This document shows, in pieces, positions 8,300 to 17,433 of a stretch of 59,264 nucleotides of DNA. A model generated the notes under the pieces. It did not search any database and was not told the origin of the DNA. It saw only the letters and a program-made list of their open reading frames with translations. Positions within the stretch are counted from its first letter, which is position 1, and the number at the start of each line of letters is the position of its first letter. A program made the position numbers and the translations under genes. The stretch spans positions 1 through 59,264 of the forward strand of contig NZ_JANYUY010000050.1 in the NCBI RefSeq assembly GCF_025060755.1, read 5' to 3'. The DNA is from Paenibacillus doosanensis (GTDB lineage: Bacteria; Bacillota; Bacilli; Paenibacillales; NBRC-103111).

Positions 8300-8539
8300 C
8301 TACATATTGGCTCGTGCCTTTGCTTTATTCGTTAAGAACAAGGCGGGAATTACCATAGTTACCGTCAACACGCTGGCGACAAGAAAGCCGGTTTGATAAG
8401 AGGAAGCCAGATGAGCGAGGTTGGGCACGGCTTGATTCATCTGACTGGCTGCAACCGTTGCCAGCACGGCAGAACCAAAGGCTCCGCCAATATTTTGAAT
8501 AATGCGTGTGGCGACGCTCGCTTGCGGGATGACACCGGC
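8300..8539 (-). pseudogene. 3' remnant of an MFS drug-efflux transporter gene (DHA2/EmrB type)
   Basis: Reading the minus strand upstream of TAG (8300-8302) gives 79 residues typical of the last two membrane helices of EmrB/QacA-type exporters: VIPQASVATRIIQNIGGAFG followed by SAVLATVAA, and later TGFLVASVLTVTMVIPALFL. A full transporter is about 450-500 residues, so only the C-terminal sixth remains. No start or ribosome site is present, and the upstream end runs into the nag terminator. It is therefore a gene fragment, probably left by a rearrangement that also truncated repeat copy B. Confidence 0.8.
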
Positions 8540-8544
8540 AAAAC

Positions 8545-8577
8545 AAAACCGACCTCCAGTTCTGGAAGTCGGTTTTT
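8545..8577 (-). terminator. Terminator of the nagR-nagB-nagA operon
   Basis: AAAACCGAC...CCAGttCTGG...GTCGGTTTT is a strong hairpin 20 bases past the nagA stop. On the minus strand it ends with GGTTTTGTTTT. It has T-rich flanks on both sides and may work in both directions. Confidence 0.85.
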
Positions 8578-8597
8578 ACATTTCATTGCGCGACGAG

Positions 8598-9782
8598 TTA
8601 TCGGATCGCGAGTCCTTGCACCCAGACGCGCTCCAGCTCCAGCTGCGCGTTCAGCAGCAGCACGTCGGCCTGCTTGCCGGGCGCAAGCGAGCCGGTCGCC
8701 TGCTCGATGCCGAGCCTGCGGGCCGGAGTGGCACTGGCCATCCGGCTCGCGTGCTCGACGCTGATGCCGGCGTTCAGCACGGCATAGCGGAAGGCATCGA
8801 TCATGGTGAGCGTGCTGCCCGCCAGGCTGTCGCCCTCCTTGAGCCGCGCTACGCCGTCTTTTACGACAACGTCGAGGTCGCCGAGCTTGTACTCGCCGTT
8901 CCCGAGGCCGGCGGCCGACATCGCATCGGTGATCAGCACCATGTTGTCGGGGCCTTTCAGCTGCGCGAGCAGGCCGATGCACGCGGGATGCACGTGATGG
9001 CCGTCGGCGATCACTTCCGCCATGATGGCGGGATTCGTCAGCACCGCGCCGACGGTGCCGGGCTCGCGATGATGCAGACGGGTCATCGCGTTGAACGTAT
9101 GCACCGCGTGGCTCAGCCCGTGCCGCACCGCGAGCTGAACTTGATCGAACGTGGCGTCGGTATGGCCGAGCGCAGCCACGATGCCGTGTGCGCAAAGCGC
9201 CTCGATGTACTCCAGCGCGCCTTCGGTTTCCGGCGCCAGCGTCTGCATCCGGATGAGTCCCGGAAAGCGCCGCGTCCAATCGTCAAGCCATGCCGGCTGA
9301 GGCGGCACGATATGCTGCGGGTTTTGCGCGCCGGGCCATTTGGCGCTGATGTAAGGCCCTTCAAGATGGACGCCTAACAGCTGCGCGTAGGCCATGCCCG
9401 ATTCGCGGTAAGCTTGAACGCGTTCCAGCACCCGGTCGAGATCGGCTTTGGGCGCGGTGACGGTCGTAGCCAGCATGCCGGTCGTTCCATGCTGTCCGTG
9501 GAAGCGGGCGATCGCGTCCAGCTCGGCCGCGTCGGCGTCCATGAAGTCGTAGCCGTAGCCGCCGTGGACGTGAATGTCGATAAAGCCGGGGATTACCCAG
9601 CCGCCTTGGCCGTCGATCAAGTCACAGCTTGGCGACAGCGTACGGGCATGCTCGACGCTTCCCGTATCTTGACCCATGGCCGAGATGCGTCCTTCGGTAA
9701 GCAGAATCCAGCCGTTTTGGATCGTCGACTCCGGCGTTACGATCTTCACATTATATAAGTAAGTATCTTGTACGTTGTTCAT
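8598..9782 (-). CDS. nagA: N-acetylglucosamine-6-phosphate deacetylase
   Basis: A 394-residue amidohydrolase that converts GlcNAc-6-P to glucosamine-6-P and acetate. It has the metal and substrate motifs of NagA: IDIHVHGGYG (H71, H73), HLEGPYIS, LGHTDATFDQ, VHTFNAMTRL, DGHHVHP and LITDAMSAAG with the catalytic Asp. The ATG at 9782 overlaps the nagB stop in an ATGA junction and has GGGAGGC upstream, so the longer in-frame extension (to 9857) is rejected. It is the last gene of the reverse operon and supplies the step after MurQ. Confidence 0.97.
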   Translation of the reverse strand: MNNVQDTYLYNVKIVTPESTIQNGWILLTEGRISAMGQDTGSVEHARTLSPSCDLIDGQGGWVIPGFIDIHVHGGYGYDFMDADAAELDAIARFHGQHGTTGMLATTVTAPKADLDRVLERVQAYRESGMAYAQLLGVHLEGPYISAKWPGAQNPQHIVPPQPAWLDDWTRRFPGLIRMQTLAPETEGALEYIEALCAHGIVAALGHTDATFDQVQLAVRHGLSHAVHTFNAMTRLHHREPGTVGAVLTNPAIMAEVIADGHHVHPACIGLLAQLKGPDNMVLITDAMSAAGLGNGEYKLGDLDVVVKDGVARLKEGDSLAGSTLTMIDAFRYAVLNAGISVEHASRMASATPARRLGIEQATGSLAPGKQADVLLLNAQLELERVWVQGLAIR

Positions 9783-10507
9783 TGAAACAGCCTCCCAGCT
9801 TCGGAATCTAGTAATACGACCAAATGCGGATGAGTTTGCAATAGCGAAGCCGGGCAATCGGTCGTAATCGGTCCGGTCAGGGCGCGATGGACGATTTCCG
9901 CCTTATCGGCGCCTTTGACCACTAGCAGTATCATCTTCGCCTTGAGGATCGTACCTACGCCCATCGTCAGCGCATGGGTAGGCACTTGATCCATCGAATC
10001 GAAGAAGCGGGCGTTCGCGCGTCTCGTCTCTTCGCGCAGCTTCACGATATGAGTGCCGCTGTTCAGCGCATGATCCGGCTCATTGAAGCCGATATGGCCG
10101 TTGTGGCCGAGCCCCAGCAGCTGCAGGTCGATCTGCTTCGCTTCGGCGATCAGCTCGTCGTAGCGCAAGCATTCGGCTGCCGGATCGGCCGCGTTGCCGT
10201 CGGGAATATGCGCCCGGCCGCGCGGCAGGTCGATATGGTGAAACAAATGGGCGTTCATGTAACTGCGGTAGCTCTCTGGATGATCCTCGGGAAGCCCGAC
10301 GTATTCGTCGAGGTTAAATGTAGTCGCTTCGCGGAAGCTGACGACGCCGCGGCGGTAGCTCTTGACGATCTCCTCATAGAGCCCGACGGGCGTTCCTCCG
10401 GTGGCGAGCCCGAGCACGGCGCGGGGATTGGTTTGCACCAGGCCGGTAATGATGCCCGCCCCGGATTCATGCAGTTTGTCATGGGAATCGAATGTCAATA
10501 GATTCAT
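9779..10507 (-). CDS. nagB: Glucosamine-6-phosphate deaminase
   Basis: A 242-residue NagB that converts glucosamine-6-P to fructose-6-P and ammonia. Motifs seen are LGLATGGTPVGLYEE, FNLDEYVGLPEDHPESYRSY (with the catalytic Asp), LLGLGHNGHIGFNEP (catalytic His/Glu region) and ALTMGVGTILKAK. The ATG at 10507 has AAGGAG ten bases upstream. The length is that of Bacillus-type NagB, shorter than the E. coli enzyme with its allosteric C-terminus. It lies 20 bases after the RpiR gene and overlaps nagA by four bases. Confidence 0.97.
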   Translation of the reverse strand: MNLLTFDSHDKLHESGAGIITGLVQTNPRAVLGLATGGTPVGLYEEIVKSYRRGVVSFREATTFNLDEYVGLPEDHPESYRSYMNAHLFHHIDLPRGRAHIPDGNAADPAAECLRYDELIAEAKQIDLQLLGLGHNGHIGFNEPDHALNSGTHIVKLREETRRANARFFDSMDQVPTHALTMGVGTILKAKMILLVVKGADKAEIVHRALTGPITTDCPASLLQTHPHLVVLLDSEAGRLFQ

Positions 10508-10527
10508 GGAAGATCTGCTCCTTATGG

Positions 10528-11370
10528 CTAACGGTATTTTTTGACCATTTGAAACGAATTTTCGAGCCGCGGAACGAGGTCGTCGAACTGTTCGCTGACC
10601 AGGCCGACGAACAAAATATCGATCACATGCAGCTGCGCGATCCGGGAGGCCATGTCGCCGCGGCGCATCCCTTCCTCCAGCGTCGAGGTGAACAAGGAGA
10701 TGGAGGCCAGCGAAGTCAATGTGTTCGCGCCGAACTTCGTCAGCGAAATCGTGGTCGCCCCGTTCTCGGCGGCGCATTTCAACGCGGCGATCGTCTCCGC
10801 CGTTTCGCCCGAATAGGAGATGCCGATGGCGACGTCCCGATCGGTCAAATTCGACGCGGAGGTCACCTGCATATGCGGGTCGGAGAACGTGACGGCACGC
10901 TTGCCGATGCGCACGAGCTTCTGGTAAAAGTCCTGGGCTACGAGCCCGGAGGTGGCGACGCCGTACAGATCGATCTGGCGCGCCGACTTGAGCGCTTCGA
11001 TCGCCTTGTGCAGCTGCTTCATATCGAGCATTCGCGTCGTGTCCGTAATGGAGCGAACGTGGTTCGCCTCCATCGCCGATACGATGCTCGGCAGCGGATT
11101 GCCTGCGACGATATCCTGATACGACTGCGCGGCGGGCTCCAGCGCCAGCTCGGCCGCCAGCTTCAGCTTGAATTCGGTGAAGCCGGAGAAGTGAAACTGC
11201 TTGCAGAACCGGGAGATCGTAGCCGTGCTGCCGCCTGACTGCTGGGAGAGCTCCGTAATCCCCATATGGACGATATTCTGCGCATGGGCGAGCACATAGG
11301 CGGCGATCTCTTTTTCCTTGCGGTTCATCGTATCCATTTGTTCCTGTATGGCGGTTAGTATACCGGGCAT
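10528..11370 (-). CDS. RpiR-family regulator of the nag operon
   Basis: A 280-residue RpiR protein, the second in this locus. The N-terminal HTH contains ITELSQQSGGSTATISRFCK; the SIS domain contains LYGVATSGLVAQDFYQKL and GISYSGETAETIAAL. It is first in the nagB-nagA operon and has GAGGAA six bases before its ATG. A perfect GAAAATAATTTTC palindrome lies 41 bases upstream, so autoregulation by GlcNAc-6-P or a related phosphosugar is likely. This is inference from the family and the site. Confidence 0.92.
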   Translation of the reverse strand: MPGILTAIQEQMDTMNRKEKEIAAYVLAHAQNIVHMGITELSQQSGGSTATISRFCKQFHFSGFTEFKLKLAAELALEPAAQSYQDIVAGNPLPSIVSAMEANHVRSITDTTRMLDMKQLHKAIEALKSARQIDLYGVATSGLVAQDFYQKLVRIGKRAVTFSDPHMQVTSASNLTDRDVAIGISYSGETAETIAALKCAAENGATTISLTKFGANTLTSLASISLFTSTLEEGMRRGDMASRIAQLHVIDILFVGLVSEQFDDLVPRLENSFQMVKKYR

Positions 11371-11410
11371 TTTGATTCCTCGTTTACCGTATTTAGAATT
11401 GCATAGATTA

Positions 11411-11423
11411 GAAAATAATTTTC
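11411..11423. promoter_or_regulatory. Palindromic operator candidate before the nag operon
   Basis: A perfect 13-base palindrome, GAAAATAATTTTC, lies in the divergent region between the nag operon and the oxidoreductase gene. Its shape fits RpiR/MurR-type operators, and similar half-sites lie upstream of the first RpiR gene (997-1044). Confidence 0.6.
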
Positions 11424-11628
11424 AAAAACAATAAACTATGAAGAAAAACTTTTACATTTCTACTATAGCGAAATTATTGTCCGATAGCAATATGCTTCCC
11501 GCCGATTTTCAAGATAGCGGTTCCAAAAGTGAGAATATAATTCCATTCTTAATAAGACGCCCCTTTAAGGCAGGTGTAGAATGAAGCTGCAATGGAATAG
11601 CGAACTTGTAAACCGAGGTGAATGAATC

Positions 11629-12828
11629 ATGAGCGGAAATCAAGTGTCTCTTTTATTAGTCGGAATCGGAGGCTATGGAAGTACGTATGTGAAACAACTG
11701 CTGAACGAGCCTGATCTGGCCGAAGCGGTCATTGCCGGAATCGTCGATATCCACCCGGAACGAAGCAACCATTATGAAATGCTGAAAAGTATGAACATTC
11801 CGTTTTACCCGTCGATGGAGAGCTTTTATGCGGAGAAGAAAGCCGATCTTGCCGTTATTTCGACGCCGATTCAGTTTCATTGCGAGCAGACCTGCCTCGC
11901 CCTTGCTAACGGAAGCCATGTACTGTGCGAGAAGCCGATTGCGGCAACGATACAAGAGGTGCGCCGGATGATGGAGGCGCGCGACCGGGCCGGCAAATTC
12001 GTGGCGATCGGCTACAACTTGTCGTATACCGCACAGATCCAGCAGCTGAAGCGGGATATCGCATCCGGACTGTTTGGCAAGCCGAAACGGCTGAAATCCA
12101 TCGTGCTCTGGAGACGGACGGACGATTATTTCTCGAGCGGATGGAAAGGCCGGAGAAAAAGCGACAAGGGCGAATGGATTCTCGATAGCGTAGCGCATAA
12201 CGCAACGTCCCATTATTTGCATAATATGTTCTATGTCCTTGGCGCTCGGACGGATGCCAGTCTAATGCCCGACAGCGTCGAGGCCGAGCTGTACCGGGTC
12301 AACCCTATAGAGAATTTCGATACGTGCGCCGTGAAGGCGATCGGAGAGGACGGGGTGGAGCTGTACTTTTACGCTACTCATGCGGTGCAGGACAATTTCG
12401 GCCCTTCGTTTTGCTTTGAATTTGACAAAGCGACGATCACGTATACGTCAGGTCAGCATGCGGACCGGATCGACGCCGTCTTTCACGATGGAACGGTCAA
12501 AGGCTATGAGCCGCAACAATCGACCAAGCTGCTCACCTGCATAGAAGCCGCAGCCGTGGGCGGCACGGACATCCCCTGCGGGCTGGAAGCCGCCTATGCC
12601 CAAGTGCTATGCATGAACGGGATGCTGGAGTCGATGCCGAAGGTGAAGGAATTTCCCGCCGGGCTGGTGCGCAGGGACGAGGAAGTGCGTTCGTTCTGGG
12701 TGGACGGCTTGAGGGAAGCGCTGCTGGACAGCTACCACCGCTGGGCGCTGCCCTCGGATTTGGGATTCGAATGGGCGGCGAAAGGAGATATCGTCCGGAT
12801 GGCGGGCTATGAAGCTTACACCGGGTAA
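11629..12828 (+). CDS. Gfo/Idh/MocA-family oxidoreductase
   Basis: A 399-residue NAD(P)-dependent sugar or cyclitol dehydrogenase-like protein. The N-terminal Rossmann fold has LLLVGIGGYGSTYVKQLL; VISTPIQFHCEQTCLAL and the catalytic-site motif GSHVLCEKPIAATIQEV follow (Lys of EKP). The C-terminal substrate domain begins near residue 125 with GYNLSYTAQIQQLKRDIASG. A ribosome site (ccgaggtgaatgaatc) precedes the ATG. It is transcribed divergently from the nag operon. The substrate cannot be told from sequence; a role in amino-sugar or polyol metabolism is possible from position only. Confidence 0.9.
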   Translation: MSGNQVSLLLVGIGGYGSTYVKQLLNEPDLAEAVIAGIVDIHPERSNHYEMLKSMNIPFYPSMESFYAEKKADLAVISTPIQFHCEQTCLALANGSHVLCEKPIAATIQEVRRMMEARDRAGKFVAIGYNLSYTAQIQQLKRDIASGLFGKPKRLKSIVLWRRTDDYFSSGWKGRRKSDKGEWILDSVAHNATSHYLHNMFYVLGARTDASLMPDSVEAELYRVNPIENFDTCAVKAIGEDGVELYFYATHAVQDNFGPSFCFEFDKATITYTSGQHADRIDAVFHDGTVKGYEPQQSTKLLTCIEAAAVGGTDIPCGLEAAYAQVLCMNGMLESMPKVKEFPAGLVRRDEEVRSFWVDGLREALLDSYHRWALPSDLGFEWAAKGDIVRMAGYEAYTG

Positions 12829-13256
12829 AGGATAGCTCGAGGCGTCAGTGGCTATGTTACGGTTCGGGAACGATGATATATTATAGAACGAAGCGCCGCG
12901 AAGCAAGCGGGAGCGATCGTTCGGAAATAACCGCTGGACCATGCTGAATAGGCAGGTTTGGCGGTTTTTTACATGGAATACGAGTGCCGGATGGAAGAGA
13001 GGATTATCGAGGTAGAAGACAGTCTGCTGTTTAGCCCCCGCTATGCGCGGGGTTATTTGGCTTGGGAATCGCACCGCGCGCAGCCGTTCTTTTCCAACGA
13101 TGCGCCGATGCTGTACAATGGAGAAGAAGAAGCCGAGGCGGACGCCGGGCTGTGCCTTGATTGCGGATGCTGCGCATCTGCCGGCATTGGAGCCTGCAGG
13201 CCGTCCTTGTCTTCCGGGCGGAAGAAGCCCGGATGCTGGAGGAAGGAGGATCGACC
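12829..13256. other. Intergenic region with a terminator, no firm gene
   Basis: After the oxidoreductase gene comes a terminator-like hairpin (12929-12970) and then about 285 bases before the DUF6483 gene. A forward frame from ATG 12973 to 13278 could encode about 100 residues, with a Cys-rich middle. It lacks a ribosome site, overlaps the next gene and resembles nothing, so I do not call it. Confidence 0.5.
12929..12970 (+). terminator. Terminator after the oxidoreductase gene
   Basis: AACCGC (12929-12934) pairs with GCGGTT (12961-12966), followed by TTTT. The enclosed loop is long (26 bases), so the call is moderate. Confidence 0.5.
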
Positions 13257-13919
13257 TTGTACCGTAGAGATTATTTAGTAAGAATGATCGAACAGTTTAC
13301 TGTGACATTGGGACAAGTGATGTTCCAGCGGCAGCAGCGGCGGTTTCAAGAGGCTATGGAGCTGCTGACGCAGGCGATGAAGCAGCTGCTCGGCCTGAAC
13401 TCCAAGATGGTGCGGGCGCTGTCCGCCAAAGATGTCATCGCGCTGCTGACGACGAACGGCTATTTTGACGCAGGCAAGGGTTTGCTCTTAAGCGATATGC
13501 TGAAGGCCGAGGGCGAACTGCTGGCGGAAGCGGGGGATGAACCCGAAGGGCGGGGCATTTATTTGAAGGCGCTGGAGCTTTTGCTCGAAATGCGCTGGAT
13601 GCAGGAGTCGCGCGAGCTGACGGAGGATATCGGGGAACGCGTCGAGGCGCTGCTCCCTCTAGTGAGCCAGGTCAGAAAAACCGGGCGGTTGTCGGAGCTG
13701 CTTATCGATTACTACGAAGCGGCGGGCCAGCTGTCCAAAGCGGAGGATTCGCTGTTTTTCATGCTGGAAGATGATCCGGGAAACGCCGCTATCGTGGAGC
13801 GGGGCCTTGAGATGTACGAGCGTTGGCAGAAGCTTGAGCCAAGCGAGCTGGAAGCGGGGAACTTAAGCGAAGAAGAAATCAGGGATAGTTACGCTTTACT
13901 CGTTAAAATGAAACGATAA
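13257..13919 (+). CDS. DUF6483-family protein
   Basis: A 220-residue soluble, largely helical protein beginning LYRRDYLVRMIEQFTVTLGQ, the typical opening of the Firmicute DUF6483 family. The chosen start is TTG 13257 with GGAAGGAGG seven bases upstream; longer in-frame readings start inside unrelated DNA. The central and C-terminal parts look like TPR-style helices (EAAGQLSKAEDSLFFMLEDD), so a scaffold role is possible. Function unknown. It directly precedes the purine regulatory region. Confidence 0.8.
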   Translation: MYRRDYLVRMIEQFTVTLGQVMFQRQQRRFQEAMELLTQAMKQLLGLNSKMVRALSAKDVIALLTTNGYFDAGKGLLLSDMLKAEGELLAEAGDEPEGRGIYLKALELLLEMRWMQESRELTEDIGERVEALLPLVSQVRKTGRLSELLIDYYEAAGQLSKAEDSLFFMLEDDPGNAAIVERGLEMYERWQKLEPSELEAGNLSEEEIRDSYALLVKMKR

Positions 13920-13958
13920 CAAGCTTTTACGGCGGCAATGTACGGGATTTGTTATTTG

Positions 13959-14002
13959 AAATGCGAACCTTTTTACTCTATTTTCACATAATGTTCGCCT
14001 TT
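13959..14002 (+). promoter_or_regulatory. PurR operator (two inverted PurBoxes)
   Basis: AAATGCGAACCTT (13959-13971) and, inverted, AATGTTCGCCTTT (13990-14002) match the Bacillus PurBox pattern AWWWCCGAACWWT with one or two mismatches each. The CGAAC and GTTCG cores are 24 bases apart, the arrangement expected for PurR binding in front of pur genes. The second box touches the -35 element, so bound PurR would block the promoter. GCGAAC/GTTCGC plus the following T-run could also form a weak terminator for the upstream gene. Confidence 0.75.
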
Positions 14003-14007
14003 TTTTA

Positions 14008-14037
14008 TTGACATCGGCCTTCCACGGCTGGTAAACT
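14008..14037 (+). promoter_or_regulatory. Sigma-A promoter of the purine operon
   Basis: TTGACA at 14008-14013 and TAAACT at 14032-14037 are separated by 18 bases. The start point would fall near 14045, about 40 bases before the guanine riboswitch. Confidence 0.75.
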
Positions 14038-14084
14038 AAACATGTTATCAGAACGTGAGTTAAAGCTGAAAAATGTCAAATTTT

Positions 14085-14152
14085 CTCGTATAATGTCGGG
14101 GATATGGCCCGGAAGTATCTACCCAAAGACCGTAAATTTTTGGACTACGAGT
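14085..14152 (+). ncRNA. Guanine-class purine riboswitch
   Basis: All conserved parts of the purine aptamer are present: the P1 stem CTCGTA/TACGAG (14085-14090 and 14146-14151), TATAATGTCGGGGATATGGC, the GTATCTACC core and the CCGTAAA...GACTAC 3' core. The discriminating base before the P1 3' strand is C (GACTACGAG), which selects guanine over adenine. In the leader, ACGAGTA (14147-14153, P1 3' strand) is perfectly complementary to TACTCGT (14209-14215), a visible anti-P1 pairing for the ligand-free state. A clean terminator hairpin before the T-rich stretch near 14258-14268 is less obvious. The switch should lower pur expression when guanine is abundant. Confidence 0.93.
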
Positions 14153-14345
14153 AAGCCCGCACGAAAGGTCGGCACAGGGGTGCTTGGCCTTAGCTTGCGC
14201 TGGAACCGTACTCGTCGTCCTGCCGATAGACCGCCTACCTGCGCTATCTGCCGGGCGTTTTATATTTTCAGGCGGCTGTAAGAAATTCATAAGACAGCAG
14301 GGTTCATGGACGGTAAGAAAAAAGCGCATATGACGGAGGTTTGAA

Positions 14346-14831
14346 ATGTCTGTTCTTGTTGGAGTCATCATGGGAAGCAAGTCCGATTGGGAAACCATGA
14401 AGCATGCCTGCGACATGCTGGAAGAGCTCGGAGTGCCTTATGAGAAACAGGTCGTATCGGCTCACCGCACGCCGGATTTGATGTTCGAGTATGCGGCATC
14501 CGCCGCGGAGCGCGGATTGAAGGTTATTATAGCGGGAGCGGGGGGCGCCGCTCATCTGCCCGGCATGGTCGCCGCCAAGACGGAACTGCCGGTTATTGGC
14601 GTTCCCGTCAAAACGTCGACGCTGAACGGAATGGACTCGCTGCTGTCGATCGTGCAGATGCCCGGTGGCATTCCGGTGGCTACGGTGGCGATCGGCCACG
14701 CCGGGGCTACCAATGCGGGGCTCTTGGCCGCCCAAATCCTGGGCGCGTTCGATCCGCAGCTGCAGAGCAAGGTTCGCGACCGCCGCGAGCGGATTCGCCA
14801 ATCGGTGATAGAAAGCAGCGTGCTGGAATGA
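14346..14831 (+). CDS. purE: N5-carboxyaminoimidazole ribonucleotide mutase
   Basis: A 161-residue class I PurE that converts N5-CAIR to CAIR in IMP synthesis. It shows [17 protein letters not shown] (phosphate and active-site loop), VVSAHRTPD with the catalytic His, [16 protein letters not shown] and [25 protein letters not shown] sits seven bases before the ATG. It is the first gene of the operon and overlaps purK by four bases, matching the joint use of N5-CAIR. Confidence 0.98.
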   Translation: MSVLVGVIMGSKSDWETMKHACDMLEELGVPYEKQVVSAHRTPDLMFEYAASAAERGLKVIIAGAGGAAHLPGMVAAKTELPVIGVPVKTSTLNGMDSLLSIVQMPGGIPVATVAIGHAGATNAGLLAAQILGAFDPQLQSKVRDRRERIRQSVIESSVLE

Positions 14832-16012
14832 GCGCGGCGGGCAACAACCGTGACGGCAGCCGCGTCATTCGTCCCGGCGGCACGATCGGCGTGCTCGGAG
14901 GCGGGCAGCTAGGACGGATGCTGGCGCTGTCCGGCCGTGCGATGGGCTATCGCTTCGTGACGCTGGACCCTACTCCCGACGCCCCTTGCGGGCAGGTCGC
15001 CGACCGTCAGATCGTCGCTTCTTATGATGATGCCAAGGCGGCACAGTCGCTTGCCGAGCAGTCGGACGTCATCACTTACGAATTCGAGAATGTGGATGCG
15101 GACGTGACGGAGCTGCTTATGCGGCAATCCTACGTGCCGCAGGGCAGCAAGCTCCTCTATACGACTCAGCATCGGCTGCGCGAGAAGCGGGCGATTGAAG
15201 CCGCCGGCGTGCAGGTTGCGCCGTACGCGGAGATCGCAAGTGCCGAGCAATTGCGGGAGGCGGTCGTTCAATTCGGTACGCCCTGCGTGCTGAAGACGGC
15301 GACGGGCGGTTACGACGGCAAGGGCCAATGGGTGATCCGCTCGCTGGACGAGGTAGAAGAGGCGTACGACACGCTGAGCCGCGCCAAGACGGAGCTCGTG
15401 CTGGAGCAATTTATCCGCTTCGAGAAGGAGCTGTCCGTCATTGCGGCAAGAAGCCCGCGCGGAGAAGTGAAGGCGTTCCCGGCAGCGGAGAATATTCATA
15501 TTAACAATATATTGCATTTATCCATTGTGCCGGCAAGAACGAGCGAGAGCATCCAGCAGGAGGCCGAACGGCTGGCGATGCGCATCGCCGAAGCGTTGGA
15601 CGTCATCGGTCTGATCGCCGTAGAAATGTTCCTGACCCGGGACGGACAGCTGTTCGTCAACGAGCTCGCGCCGCGTCCCCACAATTCGGGGCATTACACG
15701 ATGGAAGCTTGCCAGACGTCGCAGTTCGAGCAGCATGTACGGGCGATATGCAATCTGCCGCTCGGTTCGACGAAGCTGCTGACGCCGGTCGTTATGGTCA
15801 ATGTGCTCGGCCAGCATGTAGAACCGCTGCTGGACTGGATTGCAGATCCCGAGTCCGAGAGGCAGCCGGGCGTGACGGCGAAGGTGCATTTGTACGGCAA
15901 GCAGGAGGCCAAGCATAACCGCAAGATGGGGCATGTCAATGTGCTGGCCGACGCTCCGGAAGCCGCGCTGCAGTGGATAGAGGCTTCAAACATATGGAAA
16001 ACTAATCAATAA
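14828..16012 (+). CDS. purK: N5-carboxyaminoimidazole ribonucleotide synthase
   Basis: A 394-residue ATP-grasp enzyme that carboxylates AIR with bicarbonate and ATP. It has an N-terminal preATP-grasp fold ([20 protein letters not shown]), YEFENVDAD, the ATP-grasp core ([35 protein letters not shown]) and [16 protein letters not shown]. Its start overlaps the purE stop (ATGA). The presence of purK shows the bacterial two-step route to CAIR. Confidence 0.97.
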   Translation: MSAAGNNRDGSRVIRPGGTIGVLGGGQLGRMLALSGRAMGYRFVTLDPTPDAPCGQVADRQIVASYDDAKAAQSLAEQSDVITYEFENVDADVTELLMRQSYVPQGSKLLYTTQHRLREKRAIEAAGVQVAPYAEIASAEQLREAVVQFGTPCVLKTATGGYDGKGQWVIRSLDEVEEAYDTLSRAKTELVLEQFIRFEKELSVIAARSPRGEVKAFPAAENIHINNILHLSIVPARTSESIQQEAERLAMRIAEALDVIGLIAVEMFLTRDGQLFVNELAPRPHNSGHYTMEACQTSQFEQHVRAICNLPLGSTKLLTPVVMVNVLGQHVEPLLDWIADPESERQPGVTAKVHLYGKQEAKHNRKMGHVNVLADAPEAALQWIEASNIWKTNQ

Positions 16013-16052
16013 GGATTGAAACGTTTATTATACAGAAGCGGAGGATTTTACA

Positions 16053-17348
16053 ATGATCGATCGTTACACGAGACCGGAAATGGCGCGGATTTGGACGGAG
16101 GAAAACAAATTCAGGGCCTGGCTTGAAGTGGAGCTGCTCTCCTGTGAAGCATGGGCTGAGCTTGGCATCATTCCGAAAGAGGATGTGAAGGAGCTGCGCA
16201 AAAATGCGGACTTCGACATCGACCGGATTTATGAAATCGAACAGGAGACCCGCCATGACGTCATCGCCTTTACCCGCGCTGTATCGGAGAAGGTAGGACC
16301 GGAGCGCAAATGGGTTCATTACGGGCTCACTTCCACCGACGTCGTCGATACGGCGCTCGGTTATCTGCTGAAGCAGGCCAATGAAATTTTGGAACAGGAC
16401 ATCATTAATTTCATCGACATTTTGAAAAACAAAGCGATTCAATATAAAGATACGGCGATGATGGGCCGCACGCACGGCGTTCATGCCGAGCCGACGACCT
16501 TCGGTTTGAAAATGGCGCTGTGGTACGAAGAAATGAAACGGAATCTGGAGCGCTTCCGCTTCGCCGCTGACGGCGTGCAATACGGTAAAATTTCCGGCGC
16601 GGTAGGCACGTACGCGAACATCGATCCGTTCGTCGAAAAATATGTGTGCGACAAGCTCGGCACGAATCCGGCCCCGATCTCCACTCAGACGCTGCAGCGC
16701 GACCGTCATGCCGAATATATGGCGACGCTGGCGCTGATCGCGACATCGCTCGATAAATTTGCGACCGAAATCCGCGCCTTGCAAAAGAGCGAGTTCCGCG
16801 AAGTCGAGGAGCCGTTCGCCAAAGGGCAAAAAGGCTCGTCCGCGATGCCGCACAAGCGCAATCCGATCGGCTGCGAAAGCATCTCCGGCCTCTCCCGCGT
16901 TATCCGCGGCCATATGATCTCGGCTTACGAGAACGTGACGCTGTGGCATGAGCGCGATATTTCGCACTCCTCCGTCGAACGGATTATTTTGCCGGATGCG
17001 ACGACACTGCTCAACTACATGCTGAACCGTTTCGGCAATATCGTGAAAAACTTGACCGTATTCCCAGAGAACATGAAGCGCAATATGCAGAGCACGTACG
17101 GCGTTCCGTTTTCCGGCCGCGTGATGACGAAGCTGATCGACAAAGGCTTCAGCCGCGAGCAGGCGTACGACACCGTGCAGCCAAGAGCGATGCAGGCTTG
17201 GGAAGAGCAGCGTTCGTTCCGCGAGATCGTGGAGAACACACCGGCCATTCGCGAGCAGCTTAGCCTCGAAGACATCGAGGATTGCTTCAATCCTAGCTGG
17301 CATTTGAAGCATGTGGATACGATTTTCAAACGTTTGGGATTAGTTTAG
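16053..17348 (+). CDS. purB: Adenylosuccinate lyase
   Basis: A 431-residue fumarase/aspartase-superfamily enzyme that acts twice in purine synthesis, on SAICAR and on adenylosuccinate. The signature [15 protein letters not shown] is present, along with [19 protein letters not shown] and [15 protein letters not shown] (catalytic His). GGAGG precedes the ATG. The order purE-K-B-C follows the Bacillus operon. Confidence 0.98.
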   Translation: MIDRYTRPEMARIWTEENKFRAWLEVELLSCEAWAELGIIPKEDVKELRKNADFDIDRIYEIEQETRHDVIAFTRAVSEKVGPERKWVHYGLTSTDVVDTALGYLLKQANEILEQDIINFIDILKNKAIQYKDTAMMGRTHGVHAEPTTFGLKMALWYEEMKRNLERFRFAADGVQYGKISGAVGTYANIDPFVEKYVCDKLGTNPAPISTQTLQRDRHAEYMATLALIATSLDKFATEIRALQKSEFREVEEPFAKGQKGSSAMPHKRNPIGCESISGLSRVIRGHMISAYENVTLWHERDISHSSVERIILPDATTLLNYMLNRFGNIVKNLTVFPENMKRNMQSTYGVPFSGRVMTKLIDKGFSREQAYDTVQPRAMQAWEEQRSFREIVENTPAIREQLSLEDIEDCFNPSWHLKHVDTIFKRLGLV

Positions 17349-17433
17349 CATATAAAAATTTCATGTCGTGAAGCAGGAAGCATGAAAGAAAGATGAAGAA
17401 CATTTCGAACATTACGAGGAGGATCGCCCGCTC

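Noticed and set aside
12973-13278. Forward frame of about 100 codons with a Cys-rich middle before the DUF6483 gene
   Set aside because: No ribosome site, begins next to a terminator, overlaps the well-supported TTG start of the next gene, no known family.
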